A stretch of 64,000 bases of DNA from Commensalibacter melissae. GTDB taxonomy: Bacteria > Pseudomonadota > Alphaproteobacteria > Acetobacterales > Acetobacteraceae. The stretch covers positions 1,254,501 through 1,318,500 of the forward strand of contig NZ_CP033087.1 in assembly GCF_003691365.1 (NCBI RefSeq), read 5' to 3'. Positions 56,415-64,000 of this stretch are shown in pieces. The notes beneath the pieces were generated by a model. The model was not told the DNA's origin and ran no database searches. It saw only the letters and a program-made list of their open reading frames with translations. The first letter of the stretch is position 1. The number at the start of each line of letters is the position of its first letter. The position numbers and the translations under genes are program-made.

Positions 56415-57374
56415 TTATAGATAGGATTCAATAACATTCCAGATACAAGCGGCAGAATTCATTTGATTAAAACGGTCCAGCTCTTGTAACCCTGTTGGTG
56501 AGGTGACATTAATTTCAGTAAGGTAATCCCCCAATACATCTATCCCAACAAAAATCAACCCCTGCTCTTTCAGGGTTTTACCTATTTTAGAGCAAATATA
56601 AAGATCCCGTTCAGTTAATTGAGTTTTCTCCGCCACTCCCCCAATATGCATATTGGATCGCATATCTCCTTTTTGCGGAACTCGATTGATTGCACCGATA
56701 GGTTCCCCATCAACTAAAATGATCCTTTTGTCTCCCCTCTTAACGGAAGGCTCGTAACGTTGCACCATCAGGGGTTCATTGGATATTGAAAACTGCATTT
56801 CTAACAATGCATTAAAATTCTCATCCTCATCCTGAATGCGAAAAACGCCTACACCCCCATTCCCGAACAACGGTTTAACAACAATATCTTTGTATTCCTC
56901 CCTAAACATCCGAATTGTTTCGACATCGCGGGAAACAAGCGTGGGAGGCATTAATTCAGGCCAAAATGTAGCCATTAATTTTTCAGGTGAATTTCGAACG
57001 GATTTTGGATTATTTACAACAAATACCTTGTCCTTGCCCACACCATGAATACGTTCCAGAATATGTGTGGCAGTAATATATCCCATATCAAAAGGTGGAT
57101 CCTGGCGCATCAACAGCACGTCAAAATCTGCCAGATTCACGGTTTCCACTTCTCCAAATTTTACATGATCACCTGTAACCTTTTGAATATTAACTTTTCG
57201 ACCTCGTGCTGTTACATACTTACTTTTTTCATTGTTGAACAAACTTAAGCTATTTACAGAATAAACAAAAAGTGAATAACCACGAGCCTGTGCCTCGAGC
57301 ATCAATGCAAATGTTGAATCTCCATGAATATTTATCTTTTCCAAAGGATCCATTTGTACCGCGATTTTTAACAT
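56415..57374 (-). CDS. gshB: Glutathione synthetase
   Basis: A 319-residue ATP-grasp enzyme that adds glycine to gamma-glutamylcysteine. It begins MLKIAVQMDPLEKINIHGDS; the conserved DVLLMRQDPPFDMGYI, VVKPLFGNGGVGVFR (ATP-site) and INVTSPTGLQELDRF are present. Length is normal. Fourth gene of the minus-strand run uvrB - epimerase - greB - gshB, 15 bases after greB. Supplies glutathione used by thiol peroxidases. Confidence 0.96.
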   Translation of the reverse strand: MLKIAVQMDPLEKINIHGDSTFALMLEAQARGYSLFVYSVNSLSLFNNEKSKYVTARGRKVNIQKVTGDHVKFGEVETVNLADFDVLLMRQDPPFDMGYITATHILERIHGVGKDKVFVVNNPKSVRNSPEKLMATFWPELMPPTLVSRDVETIRMFREEYKDIVVKPLFGNGGVGVFRIQDEDENFNALLEMQFSISNEPLMVQRYEPSVKRGDKRIILVDGEPIGAINRVPQKGDMRSNMHIGGVAEKTQLTERDLYICSKIGKTLKEQGLIFVGIDVLGDYLTEINVTSPTGLQELDRFNQMNSAACIWNVIESYL

Positions 57375-57389
57375 TTTTAAATATCCATT

Positions 57390-57875
57390 CTATTCTGACT
57401 CTGCATCATAAGTGATTTCTAATATTTCAAGGTATTTTTCACCAACAGGGGTTTGCAACCTTATTTCATCCCCTACTCTAGCACGCATTAATGCCCTAGC
57501 TACAGGGGATACTAGACTTATTTGCCCTTTTTCCGTGATTGCTTCGTCTGTTCCAACAATAGTAACCCTATGCTCACAATCATCCTCGGTTAAATAACGC
57601 ACTGTAGCACCAAAAAAAACCCGATTTTTTCCCTGTTGATCATTGGGGTTTACAATTTGTGCGTTCTCTAACCGTTTGGATAAAAATCGAACCCGACGAT
57701 CAATCTCACGCAATCTTTTTTTTCCATAAAGATAATCTCCATTTTCAGATCGATCTCCATTACCGGCTGCCCATGAAACAATCTCCACTATTTTTGGACG
57801 CTCTTCATGCAATAGTTGCAATAATTCCTTTTTTAAACGTGTATAACCCCAAGGGGTGATATAAGGTAAAGACAT
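57390..57875 (-). CDS. greB: Transcription elongation factor GreB
   Basis: A 161-residue Gre factor that stimulates RNA polymerase to cleave backtracked transcripts. The coiled-coil tip reads GDRSENGDYLYGKKRLREID, with the acidic D/E pair that enters the active site; GKKRLREIDRRVRFL is GreB- rather than GreA-like. The C-terminal FKBP-like domain includes VSPVARALMRARVGDEI. Third gene of the run, 29 bases after the epimerase. Confidence 0.92.
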   Translation of the reverse strand: MSLPYITPWGYTRLKKELLQLLHEERPKIVEIVSWAAGNGDRSENGDYLYGKKRLREIDRRVRFLSKRLENAQIVNPNDQQGKNRVFFGATVRYLTEDDCEHRVTIVGTDEAITEKGQISLVSPVARALMRARVGDEIRLQTPVGEKYLEILEITYDAESE

Positions 57876-57904
57876 ATAAACAAACCTAAATTCTAAAATA
57901 ATTT

Positions 57905-58792
57905 CTATATTCCCATAAAGGAATAGAATATCCTGCCTTTTAAAATTTGCCCCGGTTTTAAGATAAACAAGCCGCGATCCGAAATTTCTGGCATATTGAT
58001 TGCATTATTCATGTTAGTTGCCGGTTCCATAGTAAAAAAAGATTGGTCTGGTGGGGTATATACAACAAAATGCCGAAAAATAACGCTGGCAGAAACCGTT
58101 AAGAAACTATTACTATATTTCCAGCGGATAAACGCTTCGCGATTCCAGTTCACATAACAATTATCCAGAAAATCGTCTTGTTTCAAAATACGCATTTGAT
58201 CAAAGTTCCATTGATCTTCGTTCAACATGCGACCCTCTGGCAATCCATCCGGACCATTGTTCCATACAGACGGTGCCGAAAAACCGATTTCGACAAGATT
58301 TCTTCTTGGCAAATAGGGATGAAAGCCCATCCCGATGGGTTGTTTGCAAATATCAGTATTTTTACATGACATTTGTATAAACAATCCACTTTCATAAACA
58401 CAATATCTCAACCTGGCAAAATATGCATAGGGCCATTCCTTTTGAGATCCCTTATCCGGATTATAATTCAAAGTTAAAACAACACTATTTTCCGTAAAGG
58501 ATTCAAGATCCCAAGACCTTTGCCATGCATTACCATGAATGGAATCCTTTCCGTTCGACGCATTGGGGGTTAATTGATAAACACTGTTATTGAATTTAAA
58601 TTTACCGTTTGCAATACGATTAGAATAAGGCAACATTGGATAGGCTGCAATAATCTGGTCAGAATGTCTCGTCAAGGGCGAACGCTCGACTGGATAAAAA
58701 ATCAATAAATCTTTTCTCAACCAATATGCTATGGCTCCACCCAAAGAAGGATATATGCCAATTCTATTATTTCCCGCCTTAATTTCCAGCAT
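57905..58792 (-). CDS. Aldose 1-epimerase family protein
   Basis: A 295-residue beta-sandwich protein of the GalM family, which interconverts alpha and beta anomers of sugars. Family pieces: YPMLPYSNRIANGKF, the catalytic-His-containing GMGFHPYLPR and FFTMEPATNMNNAINM. It most resembles the YeaD/LacX-like subgroup, so galactose is not a safe substrate assignment. Second in the run, 13 bases after uvrB. Confidence 0.85.
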   Translation of the reverse strand: MLEIKAGNNRIGIYPSLGGAIAYWLRKDLLIFYPVERSPLTRHSDQIIAAYPMLPYSNRIANGKFKFNNSVYQLTPNASNGKDSIHGNAWQRSWDLESFTENSVVLTLNYNPDKGSQKEWPYAYFARLRYCVYESGLFIQMSCKNTDICKQPIGMGFHPYLPRRNLVEIGFSAPSVWNNGPDGLPEGRMLNEDQWNFDQMRILKQDDFLDNCYVNWNREAFIRWKYSNSFLTVSASVIFRHFVVYTPPDQSFFTMEPATNMNNAINMPEISDRGLFILKPGQILKGRIFYSFMGI

Positions 58793-58805
58793 CCCGCATC
58801 CCTAT

Positions 58806-60995
58806 TTAATGTTTCTTTGATCTTTGACGCCTCGATGGACTATAGCCTCCCCCACCAGGTCCAAGAGGTCTTGGTTTAAAATTGCTTTTTAGGATTCTCC
58901 CATCTTCTCTGGTACGGATTGTCGGTTCAATATCAGAAATTAATCCCATATCTAAATCTTCCAATCTCTTTATTTCATCTCGTATACGAGCAGCCTCTTC
59001 AAACTCAAGATTGGTGGCAGCGTTACGCATTTCTTTTTCCAATTCTGCTATGGTTCCTTTCAGGTCCTTCCCTACCAGAGAATGAATATCAGAAAATTCT
59101 GTTGGGGAAACCGTTACATAATCCTGTTCATAAACAGAAGCAATGATCTCTCCAATTTTCTTTTTTACTGTTGCTGGCGTAATATTATGATCTTCATTCC
59201 ATTGTGTCTGTTTTTCACGACGTCTTGCAGTTTCTTCGATCGCATATTTTAAACTGTCCGTCATTTTATCCGCATATAATAAAACACGCCCATCAACATT
59301 TCTTGCTGCCCGTCCAATCGTCTGTATCAAAGAGGTTCTTGACCTTAAAAATCCTTCTTTGTCAGCATCAAGAATGGCCACCAATTGACATTCTGGTATA
59401 TCCAGACCCTCCCTTAGAAGATTGATCCCTACCAGAACATCTATCACACCCAAACGCAAATCCCTTATAATCTCTATACGCTCCAAAGTATCGATATCTG
59501 AATGAAGATAACGTACCTTTATACCAGCTTCACTCATATAATCAGTTAATTTTTCAGCCCATTTTTTGGTTAGAGTTGTAACAAGAACACGTCCACCCTT
59601 CTTGATGACCTTATTTGCCTCGGATAATAAATCATCCACTTGCAATTCAATTGGTCTTATATCAGTAACAGGATCAGTCAAACCGGTTGGACGTATGACC
59701 TGTTCAATAAACACGCCTCCTGTTTTCTCTAACTCCCAGGGACCTGGTGTCGCACTGACAAAAATGCTCTGGGGACGATAACAATCCCATTCCGCAAAAT
59801 TAAGTGGCCTATTGTCCATACAAGAAGGGAGTCGAAAACCAAAATCCGAAAGCGTTTTTTTACGTGCATAATCCCCCCGTTCCATTCCTCCTATCTGAGG
59901 TACGCTTACATGACTTTCATCCACGATAAGCAAGGCATCTTCTGGCAGATATTCAAAAAGAGTAGGCGGAGGTTCACCGGGATTGCGTCCTGAAAGATAA
60001 CGGGAATAATTCTCAATACCCTTACACAATCCTGTTGTTTCGATCATTTCAAGATCAAAAGTTGTACGCTGTTGAATACGTTCGGCCTCCAACAATTTGC
60101 CTTCAGCTACAAATTGATCAATTCTTTCCTTCAACTCAACCTTGATATTTTTAATTGCCTGATTCAAGGTTGGTCTTGGCGTAACAAAATGACTATTGGC
60201 ATAAATAGTTATCGACTTTAAATTTGCTGTATTAACCCCGGTCAAAGGATCAAATTCGTTAATTGATTCAACCTCATCCCCAAAGAGCTGAATTCTCCAG
60301 GCACGATCAGCGTTTTGAACGGGAAAAATATCTATTGTTTCGCCTCTTACACGAAACGTTCCCCGCTGAAAGGCCATATCATTTCTACGATATTGCTGTT
60401 CTACCAAAGCTTTTAGCAAATCCTCACGATTCATCACTCCGCCTTCCTCAACCCGCACAACCATATGAGAATAGGTTTCTGGAGATCCAATACCGTAAAT
60501 ACAGGAAACAGAGCCAACTATAATAACATCATTACGTTCTAGTAAAGCCTGTGTGGCCGCATGTCGCATACGGTCAATCTGTTCATTGATCTGACTATCT
60601 TTTTCTATATAAGTGTCAGATCGAGGCACATAGGCTTCCGGTTGATAATAATCATAATAACTGACAAAATATTCAACCGCATTATTTGGAAAAAATTCTT
60701 TCATTTCTCCATAAAGCTGCGCTGCAAGCGTTTTATTGGGTGCTAAAATCAAGGTTGGTTTTTGCACAGCCTCAATAACCTTGGCCATGGTAAAAGTTTT
60801 GCCTGAACCTGTTACACCCAATAAGACCTGATCACGATCTCCAGCCTCAATTCCATCAGTAAGTTGTTTGATGGCGTTTGGCTGATCTCCTGAGGGCTGA
60901 AATTGCGATACAATTTCCAACCTGTTCATTTTCGGTTTTGCCGGAATCTTTTCTGGATGAAAAATGACAGTTCCGCTTCTTTTTGGTTTTTTCAT
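58806..60995 (-). CDS. uvrB: Excinuclease ABC subunit B
   Basis: A 729-residue nucleotide-excision-repair helicase-like subunit. Walker A is [15 protein letters not shown]; the beta-hairpin region [12 protein letters not shown], the DESHVS Walker B and [14 protein letters not shown] follow, and the C-terminal UVR motif is [18 protein letters not shown]. An N-terminal extension of about 25 residues ([15 protein letters not shown]) and a basic tail are present. First gene of the run; a palindrome lies about 100 bases upstream. Confidence 0.97.
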   Translation of the reverse strand: MKKPKRSGTVIFHPEKIPAKPKMNRLEIVSQFQPSGDQPNAIKQLTDGIEAGDRDQVLLGVTGSGKTFTMAKVIEAVQKPTLILAPNKTLAAQLYGEMKEFFPNNAVEYFVSYYDYYQPEAYVPRSDTYIEKDSQINEQIDRMRHAATQALLERNDVIIVGSVSCIYGIGSPETYSHMVVRVEEGGVMNREDLLKALVEQQYRRNDMAFQRGTFRVRGETIDIFPVQNADRAWRIQLFGDEVESINEFDPLTGVNTANLKSITIYANSHFVTPRPTLNQAIKNIKVELKERIDQFVAEGKLLEAERIQQRTTFDLEMIETTGLCKGIENYSRYLSGRNPGEPPPTLFEYLPEDALLIVDESHVSVPQIGGMERGDYARKKTLSDFGFRLPSCMDNRPLNFAEWDCYRPQSIFVSATPGPWELEKTGGVFIEQVIRPTGLTDPVTDIRPIELQVDDLLSEANKVIKKGGRVLVTTLTKKWAEKLTDYMSEAGIKVRYLHSDIDTLERIEIIRDLRLGVIDVLVGINLLREGLDIPECQLVAILDADKEGFLRSRTSLIQTIGRAARNVDGRVLLYADKMTDSLKYAIEETARRREKQTQWNEDHNITPATVKKKIGEIIASVYEQDYVTVSPTEFSDIHSLVGKDLKGTIAELEKEMRNAATNLEFEEAARIRDEIKRLEDLDMGLISDIEPTIRTREDGRILKSNFKPRPLGPGGGGYSPSRRQRSKKH

Positions 60996-61090
60996 GGAAA
61001 TTATCTGATTTTGTTATGATTTCTATATTTGATTTAAGATTAAGACTTTGTATTTGCTACATTATATAGCATAATAAATGGTCTACTAAA

Positions 61091-61109
61091 ATGAACAATC
61101 CCAGTTCAT
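61091..61109. promoter_or_regulatory. Palindrome ATGAAC-N7-GTTCAT upstream of uvrB
   Basis: Perfect 6-base arms with a 7-base spacer in the 209-base gap between divergent uvrB and pepF. It contains a GTTC half-site at LexA-like spacing but as an inverted repeat, whereas the alphaproteobacterial LexA box is the direct repeat GTTC-N7-GTTC. Possible damage-response operator. Confidence 0.35.
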
Positions 61110-61204
61110 AGATCAAAAAAACAAATGTCTGTTTTCATCGCCTGAAATATTCGATAAAATCCATTTATATAAAAGATCATTCATTTAAATCAAACAGAGA
61201 TACA

Positions 61205-63028
61205 ATGTCTAATTCATCTTGTCACACCAATCAACCGAATCATGATACACTAAAATCCGAAAAGAAAAAATCGGATCAACTTCCTTCTTGGGACCTGACA
61301 GATTTGTACCCATCACCCGATTGTCAAGAATTAAAGAATGATCTGCAAAAAGCTCAAACCCTCATCACACAATTTTCTGAAAAATGGAAGGGAAATTTAT
61401 CCCAGACATCAAGTCAGGAATTAAACCAGGCTCTTAAAAGTTATGAAATAATCAACGAAATATTAGGAAGAATTGGATCTTATGCTCAACTGATTTTCGC
61501 AACTGATTCGACCAATCTCCAAAATACCAAATTTTATCAGGATATCCATGAAAAAATAACTGGATTAAACACGCAGTTTCTTTTCTTTACTCTGGAATTG
61601 AACCAGCTTAGCGAGGAAAATGTCAAAAATAAAATGCAGGACAACGAATTACTGCAGTGGAAACCGTTTCTTGATAAAATCCGTATATTGCGCCCTTATC
61701 AGTTAAGTAATGAAATCGAAAAGCTTTTCCATGAAAAAGCAGTTACGGGAGCCAATGCATGGTCAAGATTATATGACGAAACATTGGCGACCCTGGAAAT
61801 CCCCCTAAAAGATAAAACCGTCCCTTTAGGTGAGGCTTTGAATAAATTATCATCTTCACAGGCAAAAGAAAGAAAAGATGCAGCCCAGGGATTGAGTTCG
61901 GTATTTTCGAAAAATCTGAGACTTTTCTCGATTATTACAAATACGTTGGCAAAGGATAAGCAAATCTCTGACCAATGGCGTGGTTTTTCCCGTCCAGACT
62001 CACAACGAAATTGTGATAACCAGATTGAAGACAGTGTCGTTGATGCGCTGGTTACCGCTGTTACCAATAATTATCAAAATCTGTCACACCGCTACTATCT
62101 TTTAAAAGCAAAATGGCTGGGTGTGGACAAATTACATCATTGGGATCGTAATGCTCCCTTACCGGAAGATCATGATCAACCTATACACTGGAGAGACGCG
62201 AAGACAATCGTTTATCAAGCGTATCATGAATTTGATCCTCGGCTGGGCAAAATGATTGATCAGTTTTTACATAGTCCATGGATTGATGCCACACTACGTA
62301 CCGGGAAATCCTCTGGTGCCTTTGCCCATCCCACTGTTCCATCGGTTCATCCCTATATTCTTCTTAATTACCATGGTCGCAGCCGAGATGTCATGACATT
62401 GGCCCATGAGCTGGGGCACGGGATTCACCAGATTCTTGCTGCAAAACAGGGATATATTCTATCTGATACACCGCTGACCCTTGCTGAAACAGCCAGTGTA
62501 TTCGGAGAAATGCTGACTTTCCAGAGCCTTTTAAAAAACCAAACAGATCCCAGACATCGTCATATTCTCTTAAGCCGTAAAGTTGAGGATATGTTAAACA
62601 CAGTAGTAAGACAAATTGCATTTTATCAATTTGAACGCAAGGTTCACGAAGCCAGACATGAGAACGAGCTTTTACCTGAACAAATTGGTCAGTTCTGGCT
62701 TGAAACGCAACAAAAAAGCCTTGGTCCAGCTTTTGAATTTACACCAGACTATAATACATATTGGACATATATACCGCATTTCATCCATACACCTTTTTAT
62801 GTTTATGCCTATGCGTTTGGTGATTGTTTGGTTAATGCACTCTATAATGTCTATCAGGAAGGGTTTCCCGACTTCCAGGACCTTTATATTGAAATGCTGA
62901 AGGCGGGTGGAACAAAAAGTCATAAAGAACTTTTGGCGCCTTTTGGATTGGATGCCTCTGATCCAGCCTTTTGGCAAAAAGGATTAAATGTAATCAATGA
63001 TTTCATAGATGAACTGGAACAAATTTAG
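61205..63028 (+). CDS. pepF: Oligoendopeptidase F (M3 family)
   Basis: A 607-residue cytosolic zinc metallopeptidase that degrades oligopeptides. The zinc motif HExxH is in LAHELGHGIHQ (about residue 400), with the third ligand Glu in LAETASVFGEML. Conserved C-terminal pieces FHTPFYVYAYAFGD-like (IHTPFYVYAYAFGDCLVNAL) and YIEMLKAGGTKSHKELLAPFG are present. Its stop abuts the ATG of the ABC1 kinase gene directly, with no gap. Confidence 0.93.
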   Translation: MSNSSCHTNQPNHDTLKSEKKKSDQLPSWDLTDLYPSPDCQELKNDLQKAQTLITQFSEKWKGNLSQTSSQELNQALKSYEIINEILGRIGSYAQLIFATDSTNLQNTKFYQDIHEKITGLNTQFLFFTLELNQLSEENVKNKMQDNELLQWKPFLDKIRILRPYQLSNEIEKLFHEKAVTGANAWSRLYDETLATLEIPLKDKTVPLGEALNKLSSSQAKERKDAAQGLSSVFSKNLRLFSIITNTLAKDKQISDQWRGFSRPDSQRNCDNQIEDSVVDALVTAVTNNYQNLSHRYYLLKAKWLGVDKLHHWDRNAPLPEDHDQPIHWRDAKTIVYQAYHEFDPRLGKMIDQFLHSPWIDATLRTGKSSGAFAHPTVPSVHPYILLNYHGRSRDVMTLAHELGHGIHQILAAKQGYILSDTPLTLAETASVFGEMLTFQSLLKNQTDPRHRHILLSRKVEDMLNTVVRQIAFYQFERKVHEARHENELLPEQIGQFWLETQQKSLGPAFEFTPDYNTYWTYIPHFIHTPFYVYAYAFGDCLVNALYNVYQEGFPDFQDLYIEMLKAGGTKSHKELLAPFGLDASDPAFWQKGLNVINDFIDELEQI

Positions 63029-64000
63029 ATGGTGCATAATAACGATAATCTTGATAAAACCAGTTTATTCAGTGGAATGAAACGTATGGTCAATTCTACC
63101 CGGGCGGTGGGGGGAATTGCCGCACGGTTGGCTGGTGAAAAAATGGGAATACCGATTAACAAAGCTTCCCATGCAGAAGAGTTGAAAAACATTCTTGGGA
63201 ATCTCAAAGGCCCCATGATGAAGGTGGCGCAATTAATCAGTACCATTCCCAATATCCTGCCTGATGAATATGCCGATGAATTGGCGCAATTACAATCAAA
63301 TGCCCCTCCGATGGGATGGTCTTTCGTCCGTCGTCGCATGAGGGGAGAATTAGGTCCGAACTGGGAAACCGCTTTTGACGAATTTTCACATGAAGCTGTC
63401 GCCGCAGCCAGTCTTGGTCAAGTCCACAAGGCAAAATTGCACGATGGAAGGGAAGTTGCCTGTAAATTACAATATCCCGACATGATTAGCACTGTTGAAT
63501 CAGACCTCAAGCAACTTCGTCTATTAATTGCTTTATACCATCGATTGGACAATGCAATTAAACAGGATGAGGTTTACAAAGAACTTGTTACACGTTTACA
63601 GGAAGAACTGGATTATAAAAGAGAAGCGGCCAATTTAAGACTTTTCTCCTATATGCTCAAAAATAATGACACAACAGTTATACCAAATGTAATTGAAAAT
63701 CTTTCCACTGAACGTCTTATAACCATGGATTGGATAGAGGGAAAGAATCTAAGATCCCTGATCACACCTGAATTAGATCAGGCTCATAGGAACAATATTG
63801 CCCGCGCACTCTTTAAAGCCTGGTATATTCCTTTTTATCAATATGGTGTCATTCATGGTGACCCGCATATGGGAAATTTTCTTATCAATCATCAAAATCA
63901 ACTGTGTCTTCTTGATTTCGGTTCGATACGAATTTTTCAGGGTAAATTTGTCAAGGGTGTTATTGATCTTTGCCATGCCGTAGAAACTAACAATGAAGAA
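63029..64000 (+). CDS. ABC1/AarF/UbiB family kinase-like protein, partial
   Basis: First 324 codons of an atypical kinase of the ABC1 (ADCK/UbiB) family; the gene runs off the right edge. It starts with ATG 63029 right after the pepF stop. The KxGQ-type region reads LKGPMMKVAQLIS (with V-A in place of x-G), the Ala-rich loop is AAASLGQVHKA, followed by EEELDYKREAANL-like ELDYKREAANL, the catalytic HGDPHMGNFL and DFG in LDFGSIR. Family members support ubiquinone or lipid metabolism; the substrate here is unknown. Confidence 0.9.
   Translation, partial: MVHNNDNLDKTSLFSGMKRMVNSTRAVGGIAARLAGEKMGIPINKASHAEELKNILGNLKGPMMKVAQLISTIPNILPDEYADELAQLQSNAPPMGWSFVRRRMRGELGPNWETAFDEFSHEAVAAASLGQVHKAKLHDGREVACKLQYPDMISTVESDLKQLRLLIALYHRLDNAIKQDEVYKELVTRLQEELDYKREAANLRLFSYMLKNNDTTVIPNVIENLSTERLITMDWIEGKNLRSLITPELDQAHRNNIARALFKAWYIPFYQYGVIHGDPHMGNFLINHQNQLCLLDFGSIRIFQGKFVKGVIDLCHAVETNNEE

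Overview
The window is an AT-rich, gene-dense stretch of an alphaproteobacterial chromosome. Several traits point to an acetic acid bacterium (Acetobacteraceae): a cyoABCD bo3-type quinol oxidase, a class I lysyl-tRNA synthetase, a Rhodobacter-type phospholipid N-methyltransferase, a remnant cta (cytochrome oxidase) locus, and the order Suv3-like helicase - S4 protein - fdxA. The low GC and signs of a trimmed cytochrome c branch fit an insect-associated member such as Commensalibacter. That identification is an inference; no 16S rRNA, tRNA, CRISPR array or insertion sequence was found.

Layout. 1-4.2 kb: a partial CycA-like amino acid permease, then helicase, S4 protein and fdxA. 4.2-9.3 kb: cyoABCD on the minus strand and a BI-1/YccA-like membrane protein. 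9.4-16.7 kb: thpR, a C-terminally shortened mprF downstream of lysS, and a DinG-family helicase. 16.7-19.4 kb: a cold-shock gene and groES-groEL. 19.7-22.7 kb: a NemR-like TetR regulator with two tandem Old Yellow Enzymes. 22.7-25.7 kb: petB-petC-mtnP with no Rieske gene beside it. 25.8-32.7 kb: a periplasmic binding-like protein (+), then a minus-strand run tim44 - mltA - DNA methyltransferase - triheme peroxidase - smr, and secB (+). 32.7-44.5 kb: hemC-hemD (-), then tsaD, gpsA, a glutathione-peroxidase-like gene, murJ, mutS and glnD (+). 44.5-52.9 kb: a TPR/glycosyltransferase-like protein (-), a secreted yellow/MRJP-family protein, thrC, an M16 peptidase, pmbA and a Tim44-like protein. 52.9-56 kb: a cytochrome oxidase subunit I homologue without its binuclear centre, ctaB, a 46-residue CoxF-like gene, and pmtA. 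56.2-64 kb: a small membrane protein, the minus-strand run uvrB - aldose epimerase - greB - gshB, then pepF and a partial ABC1/AarF kinase gene.

How the genes fit together. Respiration is the main theme. The bo3 quinol oxidase is intact and CtaB can supply its heme O. The cytochrome c branch looks dismantled: petBC stand without petA, and the CtaD-like protein keeps only its low-spin heme histidines while every Cu(B)/high-spin ligand and the cross-link tyrosine are replaced. A triheme peroxidase of the YhjA/quinol-peroxidase type could take electrons from the same quinol pool. A second theme is the membrane surface: PmtA (phosphatidylcholine), MprF beside LysRS, MurJ and MltA. A third is stress: GroESL, CspA, NemR/OYE, a GPx-like protein, UvrB, MutS and DinG.

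The strongest leads are the full-length 12-helix COX1 homologue reduced to one heme site, the missing Rieske gene, the half-synthetase MprF, the bacterial royal-jelly/yellow-family protein, and unexplained palindromes upstream of groES and nemR.
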